Positions 47,104 to 55,373 of a stretch of DNA of 64,000 nt are shown here, piece after piece. The position numbers were made by a program, and so were the translations under genes. Numbering within the stretch: position 1 is the first letter of the stretch; every line of letters starts with the position of its first letter. This DNA is from Streptomyces sp. H27-H1. GTDB lineage: Bacteria; Actinomycetota; Actinomycetes; Streptomycetales; Streptomycetaceae. The stretch lies in NCBI RefSeq assembly GCF_026627445.1, contig NZ_JAPNLJ010000032.1:1-64000 (forward strand), written 5' to 3'. A model generated the notes under the pieces. It did no database searches. It had not been told where the DNA came from and saw nothing but the letters and a program-made list of their open reading frames with translations.

Positions 47104-48903
47104 TCACTCGTCCGCCGCCCCGTCCCACTTCCCCACCAGATCCCGGTACAGGGCGGATCTGGCCGGCAGCTCCGCGTGCGTGCCGCACACGGCGCGGGTC
47201 CCGTCGAGGACGAGCACCCGGTCGGCGCGGGCCGCGGACGAGATGCGGTGGGCCACGACGACCAGGGTGCCGGGCCGGTCCGCGAGGACCCGCTCGGCAC
47301 GTTCCTCCGTACGGGGGTCCAGGTGGCAGGTCGCCTCGTCGAGGAGGAGCAGCTCGGCCGGCGACAGGTAGGCGGCAGCCAGCGCGAGGTGCTGGCACTC
47401 GCCGCGGGACAACAGCCGGGGTGTCACCTCGGCGTCCAGACCGCCGAGCCGCCCCACGAGGTCTTCGAGCCCCAGGGCGGCGACGGCGCGCAGCACTTCG
47501 GTGTCCCCGGGTACGGGGACACCGGGCGCGGCGGCCAGGTGGGTGAGGTTGTCCCGGAGGGTACCGGTGAACACGTAGGCCTGCTGGGGCAGCATGGTGC
47601 GCCGCGGGTCGGGTCCCGTGACGCCGGGTCCCCGGCGTGCGCTGGCTCCGGCGACCAGGACCGTGCCCGCTCCGGGCGACAGCATCCCCGCCAGCAGGGC
47701 GGTGAGCGTGGACTTGCCGATGCCGCTCGGCCCGACGACCGCGAGGTGCTCCCCCGGCCGCACCACCAGGTCGAGGGCGTCGAGCACGGGGGCCGCCGCG
47801 GGGCCGTACGCGAAGGTGACACCCCGGAGTTCGGCCGCGGCGGTGACCCGCCGGCCGGCCGGGACGAGCGGCTGCGGCTTCGCCGTCCCGGCGGCGGCCG
47901 CAGCCTTGGCCGCCGCCTCGTCCCCGTTCGCGTCCGACGGGATGGGGTCACAGAAGCGTTCGAGGACCACCAGGAGGCGGGTGCCGGCGGAACCCACCGC
48001 CGTCATCAGGGTGTGCAGGGCGGGCAGCAGGGCCTGCATCAGGTAGGTGAGGCCTCCGGCCAGCGTTCCGGCGGTGATCCCCCGTCCGAGCAGCCACGGC
48101 GCCGCGACGAGCAGGGCGATCACCGGCAGCCGGCCGGCCGTGCCCAGGGCCAGGATGCGCAGGGCCGTCCAACGCGCGAGCTGCCGGGCCAACCGCTCCT
48201 GGGTGGCGATGAGGGGCTCCACCCGGGCCCGGGCCGCGGCCTGTCCGCCGCAGGCGACGATGTCGCGCAGGCCCTCGGCCACCTCACCCGCCCGGTCCGA
48301 GAGTGCCTCGTCGGTGTCCAGGGACCGGCGCTGTACGGAGGCCATGGGGCGGAGCGTCGCCAGGAAGGCCGCCGCACCCAGCCCCAGCGGGGGCAGCACG
48401 ACGAGCAGGAGCACGGGAGCCAGGGCCGCCATGCCCGCGATCGCGCCCAGGGCGGTGAACAGGAACGAGCGTGCGGTCAGGACCAGTCCGGCGAAGGAGT
48501 CCCGGGCCATTTCCGTCTGCTGGGTCAGCCGGGACACCGCGCCCGTGCCCGCGGCGCGTGCCGGGTCGGCGACCGCGCGGTCCATCGCCTGCCGTACCGC
48601 CCGGCGGACCAGCCCGTCCCGCAGCGGCTCCACGAGGTCGGCGAGGCCGGCGAACACACCGCGCAGGGCGTACCCGCCGAGGAGTGCGCCGGCTCCGGCC
48701 GCGGCCAGCCACGCCAGTCCGGTGGTGGTCCGGCCGGCCAGGAAGCCGTCGTCGAGGGCGCGGGCCACGCCGTAGCCGCCGAGGAAGGTGTGCGCGGATT
48801 CCAGCAGCGACCATGCCGCCAGCCTGCCGAGGGCGCGCCGCCGGCCGCGCAGGAAGCGCCGGCCCTCGGGGGCGACCCGCCGCCAGGTCTCGCTCTCGCT
48901 CAC
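47104..48903 (-). CDS. ramB: ABC half-transporter, RamB-like
   Basis: A 599-residue exporter half with an N-terminal TM domain of six helices (to about residue 310) and a C-terminal NBD: Walker A GPSGIGKST, signature LSRGECQHL (degenerate), Walker B LLLLDEATCHLD with catalytic Glu, and switch His in VVVAHRISS. Its GTG start overlaps the stop of the other transporter (GTGA). Together they should form the heterodimer that exports the RamS-derived peptide. RamB supplies an intact Walker B but a poor signature; RamA the reverse. Confidence 0.85.
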   Translation of the reverse strand: MSESETWRRVAPEGRRFLRGRRRALGRLAAWSLLESAHTFLGGYGVARALDDGFLAGRTTTGLAWLAAAGAGALLGGYALRGVFAGLADLVEPLRDGLVRRAVRQAMDRAVADPARAAGTGAVSRLTQQTEMARDSFAGLVLTARSFLFTALGAIAGMAALAPVLLLVVLPPLGLGAAAFLATLRPMASVQRRSLDTDEALSDRAGEVAEGLRDIVACGGQAAARARVEPLIATQERLARQLARWTALRILALGTAGRLPVIALLVAAPWLLGRGITAGTLAGGLTYLMQALLPALHTLMTAVGSAGTRLLVVLERFCDPIPSDANGDEAAAKAAAAAGTAKPQPLVPAGRRVTAAAELRGVTFAYGPAAAPVLDALDLVVRPGEHLAVVGPSGIGKSTLTALLAGMLSPGAGTVLVAGASARRGPGVTGPDPRRTMLPQQAYVFTGTLRDNLTHLAAAPGVPVPGDTEVLRAVAALGLEDLVGRLGGLDAEVTPRLLSRGECQHLALAAAYLSPAELLLLDEATCHLDPRTEERAERVLADRPGTLVVVAHRISSAARADRVLVLDGTRAVCGTHAELPARSALYRDLVGKWDGAADE

Positions 48904-50690
48904 CGCGCCGCCTCGTGGTCTTCCCGGGCCGGCTGGTGCTCGTGCGGTTCCGGAGCCGCGGCGAACACCGAGCGGTAGGCGGGTTCGCGGCGCCACAGCT
49001 CGCCGTGCGTGCCGGTCGCCCGCACCCGGCCGTCCTCCAGCCATACGACGAGGTCCGCGCGGACGGCGGACGACAGCCGGTGCGCGACCACGATCCGGGT
49101 GCCGGGCCGGACCTCGTGGGCGAGGGCCCGTTCGACTTCGCGGGCCGTGACCGTGTCGAGGCTGGAGGTGGCGTCGTCCAGCACCAGGAGCCGGCCCGCG
49201 CCACGGAAGGCCCGGGCCAGGCCGAGCCGCTGGACCTCGCCGCCGGACATCGGGGCGTCGGCGAGGCGGGTGCCGTACCCGTGGGGCAGGCGGCGGACGA
49301 ACGCGTCGGCGCCCGCCGCACGGGCCGCGGCGCGGATCGTGTCCGGGGCGGGGGCCGGGCACGCGCCGAAGCCGATGGCACCGCCGACCGTGTCTCCGAG
49401 CAGGAACGGCCGGTCGAAGGCGTACCCGACCTCGCGGCGCAGCGCTTCGGCGGTCAGTTCCCGCAGGGGTACGCCGTCCAGGAGTACCCGGCCCGCGTCG
49501 GGGTCGGTGAGCCGGCCGGCCACGGTGGCCAGTAGCGTCTTGCCGGCGCCGGACCTGCCGACCACCGCCACCGTGGTCCCGCCGGGGATGACCAGGTCGA
49601 TGTCGTGCAGGACCGTCGACCCGCCGCGCACGACCCGGACGCCCTGCAGTTCGAGCGTGCCGGGGCCCTCTTCCGGGAGTTCCGCCCGGCCGTGGTCCAT
49701 TGCGGGCAGGGCCAGGAGGGCCGCGGTCCGCCGGGCGGCGGACCGCCCCCGGGCGACCGCTGCCAGTCCTCCGGTCACCGCGCCGACTCCGGCCGCGAGG
49801 CCCGCGTACCTCGACGCGGCGAGGAGTTCGCCGATGCCGATGGCGCCGGCAGACAGCCTGATGCCGCCGACGGCGAGGACTGCGTAGAGGAGCATCGGCA
49901 TGAGGGCCGCCGACCGGGCCGTGGTGCCTCCGTAGACCTGCCACATGCGCCGTCCCTCGGTGCCGAGTTCGGGCAGCTGCGCCAGGATCCGGGCGCGTTC
50001 GCGGTCCGCGCTGCCGGCGGCGGCGATCGTACGGGCCCCGGCGAGGGCCTCGACGAGGCGGCCGGCGGTGGCGAGCTGCACCTGCTGGTAGCGGGCGACG
50101 CTGGAGAGGGTGTCGCGGGAGAAGGCCCGCAGCAGGAGGACCAGCAGCGGAACGCCCAGGAGGAAGGCGAGCGCGGTCCACAGGTCGATGAGGAGGAGGG
50201 CGGCCACCGCGCCGAGCGGCGGCAGCAGGGCGGCGAGGGCGTGCGCGACGGCGGCCGGTACCTTCCCGGCCTCCGCCGCGTGCGCGGTCAGCCGGGCGGC
50301 GGTTTCACCGGGGGCGTGGCGGGCCGCGTGGTGCGGGGCCGTCGACAGCAGCCCGGCGAACCCGAGCCTGCGCAGTCGGGCGGTGGAGCGGCCGTCCACG
50401 TCTCCGGTGAGCCGGGCGGCGGCCGCGTCGAGCGCCACTTCGGCCGCGATGACGGCGGCGCACAGCAGGGTCCAGGCGGGGGCCGACTGGTCGCGGCGCA
50501 GGAGCAGGTCGAGGGTGTGGCCGAGGATCGCGGGTTCGGCGAGGGCCGCCGCGGCGGCCGTCACCGTGCATCCGAGGACGGCGGCGGTGCGTCCGCCGCT
50601 GTGACGGGCCGCTGCCACGAGCGCGCGGTCCGCGTCGCGGGCCGTGTCCGGCACCGGGGATCCGTCGGTGGCCTCGTCGGGGGGGCTCAT
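48900..50690 (-). CDS. ramA: ABC half-transporter, RamA-like
   Basis: A 596-residue exporter half: six-helix TM domain to about residue 320, then NBD with Walker A GRSGAGKT, canonical signature MSGGEVQRL, Walker B LLVLDDATSSLD in which the catalytic Glu is Asp, and switch His in IVVAHRLSS. It follows the terminator after ramS, so it is transcribed by readthrough or from its own promoter. It is the first of the two transporter genes and translationally coupled to ramB. Confidence 0.85.
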   Translation of the reverse strand: MSPPDEATDGSPVPDTARDADRALVAAARHSGGRTAAVLGCTVTAAAAALAEPAILGHTLDLLLRRDQSAPAWTLLCAAVIAAEVALDAAAARLTGDVDGRSTARLRRLGFAGLLSTAPHHAARHAPGETAARLTAHAAEAGKVPAAVAHALAALLPPLGAVAALLLIDLWTALAFLLGVPLLVLLLRAFSRDTLSSVARYQQVQLATAGRLVEALAGARTIAAAGSADRERARILAQLPELGTEGRRMWQVYGGTTARSAALMPMLLYAVLAVGGIRLSAGAIGIGELLAASRYAGLAAGVGAVTGGLAAVARGRSAARRTAALLALPAMDHGRAELPEEGPGTLELQGVRVVRGGSTVLHDIDLVIPGGTTVAVVGRSGAGKTLLATVAGRLTDPDAGRVLLDGVPLRELTAEALRREVGYAFDRPFLLGDTVGGAIGFGACPAPAPDTIRAAARAAGADAFVRRLPHGYGTRLADAPMSGGEVQRLGLARAFRGAGRLLVLDDATSSLDTVTAREVERALAHEVRPGTRIVVAHRLSSAVRADLVVWLEDGRVRATGTHGELWRREPAYRSVFAAAPEPHEHQPAREDHEAAR

Positions 50691-50716
50691 CGGCGGATGC
50701 CTCCAGTGGTGTGGTG

Positions 50717-50746
50717 CGGGCCCGGGCGGAGAACCGCCCGGGCCCG
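50717..50746 (-). terminator. Hairpin between ramS and ramA
   Basis: Perfect 13-bp arms around an AGAA loop begin 13 bases after the ramS stop. A terminator at this place would make ramCS transcripts more abundant than ramAB, as reported for the S. coelicolor operon. Confidence 0.75.
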
Positions 50747-50758
50747 AGGTGACCTGGG

Positions 50759-50887
50759 TCAGTTACAGGTCGTGATGCTCAGGCTGCTGTCGCCGCAGAG
50801 CAGCAGGCTGGCACGGCTGCCGCCGCCGGTCAGCTCCGTGGTCTCTTCCTTCGGGGTCTCCATCGACTGCAGGTCAAGAAGCGTCAT
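50759..50887 (-). CDS. ramS: Class III lanthipeptide prepeptide, RamS/AmfS-like (SapB precursor)
   Basis: A 42-residue prepeptide. The leader MTLLDLQSMETPKEE contains the conserved LLDLQ-type motif recognised by class III synthetases. The core has two S-X2-S-X3-C motifs (S24, S27, C31 and S34, S37, C41) and ends in Asn, as in SapB, with LLLCGD and SITTCN regions conserved. Compared with the S. coelicolor form there are two extra Gly residues just before the core Ser (GGGS). GAGG precedes the ATG. The first 14 bases overlap the end of ramC, which couples their translation. Confidence 0.9.
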   Translation of the reverse strand: MTLLDLQSMETPKEETTELTGGGSRASLLLCGDSSLSITTCN

Positions 50888-53498
50888 GATGATTCCTCTT
50901 CTTCTCTTTAGTGGTGCGATGGGTCACGGCCCCGGGTGGGGCCGGCTCTGGGGCCGCCGCGCGTTCGCGCAGCGGCGGGAGGAACGGCAGGTGCGCGCGC
51001 CCGCCGGGCGCGGCGCTGCCTAGGGCGAGGAGAGCGCCGGCCGTGCCCGTGGTGAGGTCCATGGACAGCCGCATCATCTGCTCGCCGGGGAAGGCCAGGT
51101 GGCCCTGGTACGGGACGGCGTGCCGGGCCAGTGCGCCGATCTGGCGGGCGATGGCGCCGGGGCCGGTGCCCGGGCCCGGTGTGGTGGTCCGGGCCAGGTG
51201 GAGGATCATCCCGGCGGCGCCGCGCATCAGCCCCGGCTGGGCGTAGAAGGTCGCCTGGGCAGCTCGTACGATCTCCAGCCGGGCCTGTTCGAAGCGCTCG
51301 TCGGGGCCGTGTTCCAGCCAGTCGTCGAGCACCATGCCGATGCCTACGCTGCCTTCGCCGAGGTACGGCATCGTGCGCCAGCCCTCGTTCACCTGGAGGG
51401 TGCCGTAGGCGCTGGTGACGCAGCGGTCGAGGTCGCGGTGGAGCGCCCGGGCGGCCTGGATCAGGAGCTCCTTGTCGCCGGTGCGCTCGTACAGCCGCAC
51501 GAGGAGCAGGGCGGGGCCGGAGTTCCCGTACAGCAGGCCCGCGCGGGCGGGGCGCCGCTCAGGCTGGGCGATCAGCTCGGCGCAGCGCAGGGCCGCGGCG
51601 TGCAGTTCGCTCTCGCCGCTCTCGCCGGCGAGTGCGTCCAGGGCCAGGCCGATGCCGGCGAGTCCGCTGTGCAGGTCGGGGCCCGTGCTCTCCCAGGGCT
51701 GGTGGATCAGCTGGTCGGCGAGGTCGAGGGCGCGGCCGCGGTGTCCGAGCCGGTCCAGGGTCCAGGCCGTGCCGGCCAGGCCGTCGTAGAAGCCGAGCGG
51801 AGTGCCGGACAGCGGGTTCCCGGTCCGGTCGAGCAGCCACTGCTCGGCCTCGGGCCAGGGTTCGGCCCCGGTCTCGGCGAGGGCGTGGAGCACTCCGGCG
51901 ATCCCGTAGCCGAACCCGATGCCCCCGGCGGTGGTCGCGAACTGGGCGATGTCGCCCGGGACGAGGCGGTCCTCGCGGTCGGGGGTGGCGCTCGCGCGCA
52001 GGGCGGCGGTCATCGACGTACGGGCGGCGGGCCATTGGCGCGGCTCGACGGGCAGGTACGGTCCGGGCCGCGCTGCGTCCGGCGCACCGGACATGATCTC
52101 CTCGACGGCCTCGTCGAGGAACTGCTTCGGTACGGGGAACTGTTCGGCGGCGACGGCGGCCAGGTGGGCGGCCTTGGCCCGGTCGAGCACGAGCAGGCTG
52201 GTGAGCGGGAGGAACAGGGCGAGCCGCAGGCAGGCGAGGGCGTAGCGGTCCACGGAGAATCCGCGCCGCTCGGCCGGGGCGACGAAGGCGGGGTTGGCGA
52301 CGGTCTGCCGCAGCCCCTCGTCGACGTGCGCGGCGGCTTCGAAGTCGAGCAGTGAGACGGAGGGCTCGCCCGTCTCGTCCTCCGACACCATGATGTTGAA
52401 GAGGTGGAGGTCGTTGAAGACCACGCCGCGGGCGTGCACGGCGTCGACGGCCTCCGTGACCCGCCGGTGGACGGTGAGCGCCCACTCGGTGTAGGAGGCG
52501 AGCTCCGCCGGGCCGGGATCCGCCTCGATCAGGGGGTGGCGGCGGGCGAAGTAGGTGTTGAGCGGTTTGCCCGCGAGGTGTTCCAGTACCAGGAAGTGGT
52601 GGTCGCCGACCGTGAACGTGCCGCGGACCGCGGGGACGCAGTCCAGTCCCGCGAGCCTTTCCAGTGCGGCCTGCTCGCGGTGCAGCCGGGTCACGGCGTC
52701 GGCTCCGTCGGCGGCGAGCCCCGCGTGCGGCCGGGCCTCCTTGAGGACGACGGACTCACCGGTCCGGGTGTCCTTGCCGACGTAGACGCCGCCGCCGTTG
52801 GAGAAGTGCAGCGCCCGCTCCACCGTGAAGGGGATCCCCGTCAAGGTGAGCGCGGAGCGCGCTTCGAGGTGCGGCTTCAGGAATCCGGGCAGTTCGAGCC
52901 ACTCGGGCGGCTGGAACACGGGTCCCCGGCGGTCCGGCACGAGCCGCCCGTCGGGCGTCTCGATCGCCGGGACCAGCTCGCCGTGCTCGTCGTAGCAGTG
53001 GCGCAGGGTGAAGCTGCCGTAGCGGAGGTGGACCGGGCCGGCGCCCCAGCGCAGATCGCTGAGGATGTACGGTCCGACCGCCCCCGCCAGCGCGGTGTCG
53101 AGGTCTTCGGCGATCCGCCGGCACTGTTCCCCGTCGGCCGGGTAGACGGTGATGAACTTCCCGCTCGCCGCGCGGTCGGCGTACTTGGCGTTGCGCAGGT
53201 GCAACAGGTACCGGCTCGGGACGAACTTGAAGGCGATGCGCCGGGCGGTGCAGTACTCGTACACCGTCGTCAGCAGCGTTTCCGCGTTGTCGAGCGTGGC
53301 CGAGACGTGGATCTTCCAGCCCTGTGAGGGCAGTTCGGCGTCCTCGGGCCGCAGTGCGAGCCAGTCGCCGCTCCGGTGGGAGCGCCAGCCCTGCGGGACG
53401 GGGGCGAGGGCGGCCCGGTAGCTCTCACCGGCCCGCCGGTACGGCGCGTCGTAGAACCAGCGGTCTGCGTCGCAGAAGGCGGCGTACCCCTTGTTCAC
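50874..53498 (-). CDS. ramC: Class III lanthipeptide synthetase, RamC/LanKC-like
   Basis: An 874-residue three-domain enzyme. Residues about 1-215 form the phosphoSer/Thr lyase region (DNAETLLTTVYEYCTARRIA, RYLLHLRNAKYADRAASGKF). Residues about 225-490 are the kinase, with VVLKEARPHA, the catalytic loop VVFNDLHLFNIMV and DFE in VSLLDFEAAAH. Residues about 520-850 are the LanC-like cyclase region (GIGFGYGIAGVLHALAETG, GTPLGFYDGLAGTAWTL), without the Cys-Cys-His zinc ligands, as is normal for class III. It dehydrates Ser in RamS and cyclises it. The reading frame ends 14 bases inside ramS. Confidence 0.9.
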   Translation of the reverse strand: MNKGYAAFCDADRWFYDAPYRRAGESYRAALAPVPQGWRSHRSGDWLALRPEDAELPSQGWKIHVSATLDNAETLLTTVYEYCTARRIAFKFVPSRYLLHLRNAKYADRAASGKFITVYPADGEQCRRIAEDLDTALAGAVGPYILSDLRWGAGPVHLRYGSFTLRHCYDEHGELVPAIETPDGRLVPDRRGPVFQPPEWLELPGFLKPHLEARSALTLTGIPFTVERALHFSNGGGVYVGKDTRTGESVVLKEARPHAGLAADGADAVTRLHREQAALERLAGLDCVPAVRGTFTVGDHHFLVLEHLAGKPLNTYFARRHPLIEADPGPAELASYTEWALTVHRRVTEAVDAVHARGVVFNDLHLFNIMVSEDETGEPSVSLLDFEAAAHVDEGLRQTVANPAFVAPAERRGFSVDRYALACLRLALFLPLTSLLVLDRAKAAHLAAVAAEQFPVPKQFLDEAVEEIMSGAPDAARPGPYLPVEPRQWPAARTSMTAALRASATPDREDRLVPGDIAQFATTAGGIGFGYGIAGVLHALAETGAEPWPEAEQWLLDRTGNPLSGTPLGFYDGLAGTAWTLDRLGHRGRALDLADQLIHQPWESTGPDLHSGLAGIGLALDALAGESGESELHAAALRCAELIAQPERRPARAGLLYGNSGPALLLVRLYERTGDKELLIQAARALHRDLDRCVTSAYGTLQVNEGWRTMPYLGEGSVGIGMVLDDWLEHGPDERFEQARLEIVRAAQATFYAQPGLMRGAAGMILHLARTTTPGPGTGPGAIARQIGALARHAVPYQGHLAFPGEQMMRLSMDLTTGTAGALLALGSAAPGGRAHLPFLPPLRERAAAPEPAPPGAVTHRTTKEKKRNHHDAS

Positions 53499-53533
53499 TA
53501 CTGCTCCCTCGGTCGGTTGGCAGTACCGACCGT

Positions 53534-53601
53534 GTCACGCCCGGCGGATGGGGCGACAGTCACCGCTGTCACCTACGGGGTGTGCAGTACTCACGAGTCA
53601 C
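53534..53601. promoter_or_regulatory. Cluster of GTCAC boxes upstream of ramC
   Basis: GTCAC occurs at 53534, 53559, 53568 and 53597, and CAGTAC at 53521 and 53585. The cluster lies in the 99-bp region between the ramC start (minus strand) and the VanZ-like gene. RamR acts directly at this promoter in S. coelicolor; these repeats are candidate sites but I cannot match them to a published motif from sequence alone. Confidence 0.35.
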
Positions 53602-54311
53602 TTGTCGCGGCGAAAGGCCTTGCGCCACCCCGGTCGGCTCGGCTCCGGTTCCCGCCGCGGTTGCGGTTTCGGTTCCGGCCGCGGCGCCGGCACGGGGACC
53701 GGCCTCGGCTCCCGCTGCTGTTCGGCGTCGGTGGCGGAGTCGGCGGACGGCCCCGGTCCCTGCCTGGGCCTGCGGTGCCACCAGTGCCTGCGGCGCGGGT
53801 GCACGGCCCGGCCCAGCCGGCGGCCGATCAGCAGGTAGCCCAGGAGGGAGCCGGCCGTGTTGAGGATGACGTCGTCGATGTCGAAGACGCGTCCCGTGAC
53901 GAGGGCGCCCTGGATGAGCTCCACCAGCGTCATCAGACAGACGGTCACCACGGCGACCCGCAGCAGCCCGCGGGCCGGGGGCATGAGGACGGGCAGGAGT
54001 ACCCCGAACGGCAGGCCCAGCAGCAGGTTTCCGCCCAGCTGGCGCACCGCCTCGACGGTGGACGCCCCGTCCAGGTAGGCATTGATCGAGTGGCCGGGCC
54101 GGACGTTGCTGTGCACCAGGTCCACCGAGGCCGCGGACGGTTCCAGCGTGAGCCGCGCCAGGACCACGCTGAACAGGACGGTCCCGATGAAGGCAGCCAG
54201 CATGGCCAGCGCCCGGACGGCCGGGTGGGCCGGCCGACGTCGTCGCCAACCGGACGCCACAGCACCGTCGTCGGGCCTCTCACCGCGCCGCAGCGCATAT
54301 CTCCATGTCAT
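53598..54311 (-). CDS. VanZ-family membrane protein
   Basis: A 237-residue protein with about four TM segments (ALAMLAAFIGTVLFSVVLAR, NLLLGLPFGVLLPVLM, LLRVAVVTVCLMTLVELIQG, LNTAGSLLGYLLIGRRLG) and the VanZ signature RVFDIDDVILNTAGSLLGY. The C-terminal 70 residues are a Pro/Arg-rich cytoplasmic tail. VanZ homologues give low-level teicoplanin resistance in enterococci; their role in Streptomyces is unclear. It ends 100 bp from ramC. Confidence 0.85.
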   Translation of the reverse strand: MTWRYALRRGERPDDGAVASGWRRRRPAHPAVRALAMLAAFIGTVLFSVVLARLTLEPSAASVDLVHSNVRPGHSINAYLDGASTVEAVRQLGGNLLLGLPFGVLLPVLMPPARGLLRVAVVTVCLMTLVELIQGALVTGRVFDIDDVILNTAGSLLGYLLIGRRLGRAVHPRRRHWWHRRPRQGPGPSADSATDAEQQREPRPVPVPAPRPEPKPQPRREPEPSRPGWRKAFRRDK

Positions 54312-54390
54312 GGCGGCTCGTCTGCCCTGCGAAGGGTCCGGTACGCAACCCACCGCCCGCGGTCCGCCGCGGCGGGGCCGGCCGCCCCGC

Positions 54391-54447
54391 ACGCGGGACC
54401 TCGCGGGTGCCTGCACCCCGTACGCGGGACCTCGCGGGCGCATGCAC
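54391..54447. repeat. 26-bp direct repeat pair, period 31
   Basis: Two copies (54391-54416 and 54422-54447) differ at only two of 26 positions and contain ACGCGGGACCTCGCGGG. They lie 27 bp upstream of the BrkB start, between divergent VanZ and BrkB genes, and may be regulator sites. Confidence 0.6.
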
Positions 54448-54473
54448 AAGGTCGCGCCGGGCAATCGCGCGGG

Positions 54474-55373
54474 ATGAGCGACATACTCCGCGAAGCGGCA
54501 GGCCGAGGCGGGCTGCCGTCCGCCACCCTCACGGCGCGCACCCGCGCCGAGCTGCGGCGTACGGCCATCCGCGTCTGGACCGACAACCTCGCCGACCAGG
54601 CCGCCGCCCTCACCTACTACTCCGTGCTGGCCCTCCTGCCGGCGCTCGTCATCCCGGTCTCGCTCGTGGGGCTGGCCGGCGCGGCGACGAGGGACCGGCT
54701 GATCGCCCAGCTCACCTCGTACGCGCCGCCCCAGTCGGCGCAGGTGCTGCGCGAGGCGCTCGACGGCCTGGCCGCGGAACAGCCTTCGATGTGGGCCCTG
54801 TTGATCAGCGGCGTACTGAGCGCCCTGTGGTCGGCCTGCAGTTACCTCGCGCTGTTCCGGCGCACCCTGCACGCGATGCACCGGGTGCCGGACACGCGGC
54901 GTGCGCTGCGCGCCGCCCACATGCTGCTCGTCAATGCCGTGGTGCTGCTGATCCTGCTCGTCGTCGGCGCCGTGGGGCTGGTGGTGTCCGGGCCGACGGC
55001 CCGATGGGTGGCACGGACGGCGGGCGGGCCCGGCGCCGAGGGCGTGGCGCTCCTGCGCTGGCCCGTGCTCCTGGCGGTCGTCGTCCTGCTGGTCCTGGTG
55101 CTCTTCCGTACCGGCCCGGCGCAGAGCCGGGGCACGCGCCGGGGCCTGCCGGGCGGCGTACTGGCGGCCGTGCTCTGGATGGCCGTCTCAGGGCTCTTCA
55201 CGCTGTACACGGAGCTGGACACCTACGGCCGGCTCTACGGTTCACTGGCCGGCATCGTGGTCTTCGTGATCTGGCTCTGGTTCGCCAACCTGGCGCTGCT
55301 CACCGGAGCCCAGTTCAATGCCGAACGGGCACGGGCGCAGGAGGCAGAGCCCGAGTCGCGGAAGCCGGCCTGA
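54474..55373 (+). CDS. YihY/BrkB-family membrane protein, second copy
   Basis: A 299-residue protein with six TM segments and the family motifs DQAAALTYYSVLALLPALVI near residue 42 and LDTYGRLYGSLAGIVVFVIW near residue 255. It is shorter than the paralogue at 13915-14985, lacking its His/Pro-rich N terminus. No Shine-Dalgarno is strong; the ATG at 54474 gives the usual family start. The 3' end overlaps the convergent RsbW-like gene by 59 bp. Confidence 0.8.
   Translation: MSDILREAAGRGGLPSATLTARTRAELRRTAIRVWTDNLADQAAALTYYSVLALLPALVIPVSLVGLAGAATRDRLIAQLTSYAPPQSAQVLREALDGLAAEQPSMWALLISGVLSALWSACSYLALFRRTLHAMHRVPDTRRALRAAHMLLVNAVVLLILLVVGAVGLVVSGPTARWVARTAGGPGAEGVALLRWPVLLAVVVLLVLVLFRTGPAQSRGTRRGLPGGVLAAVLWMAVSGLFTLYTELDTYGRLYGSLAGIVVFVIWLWFANLALLTGAQFNAERARAQEAEPESRKPA

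Noticed and set aside
47104..53498. Bacteriocin or nisin-type lantibiotic cluster
   Set aside because: The synthetase is a kinase-type LanKC without zinc ligands, and there are no immunity or protease genes; SapB-type is the better fit.
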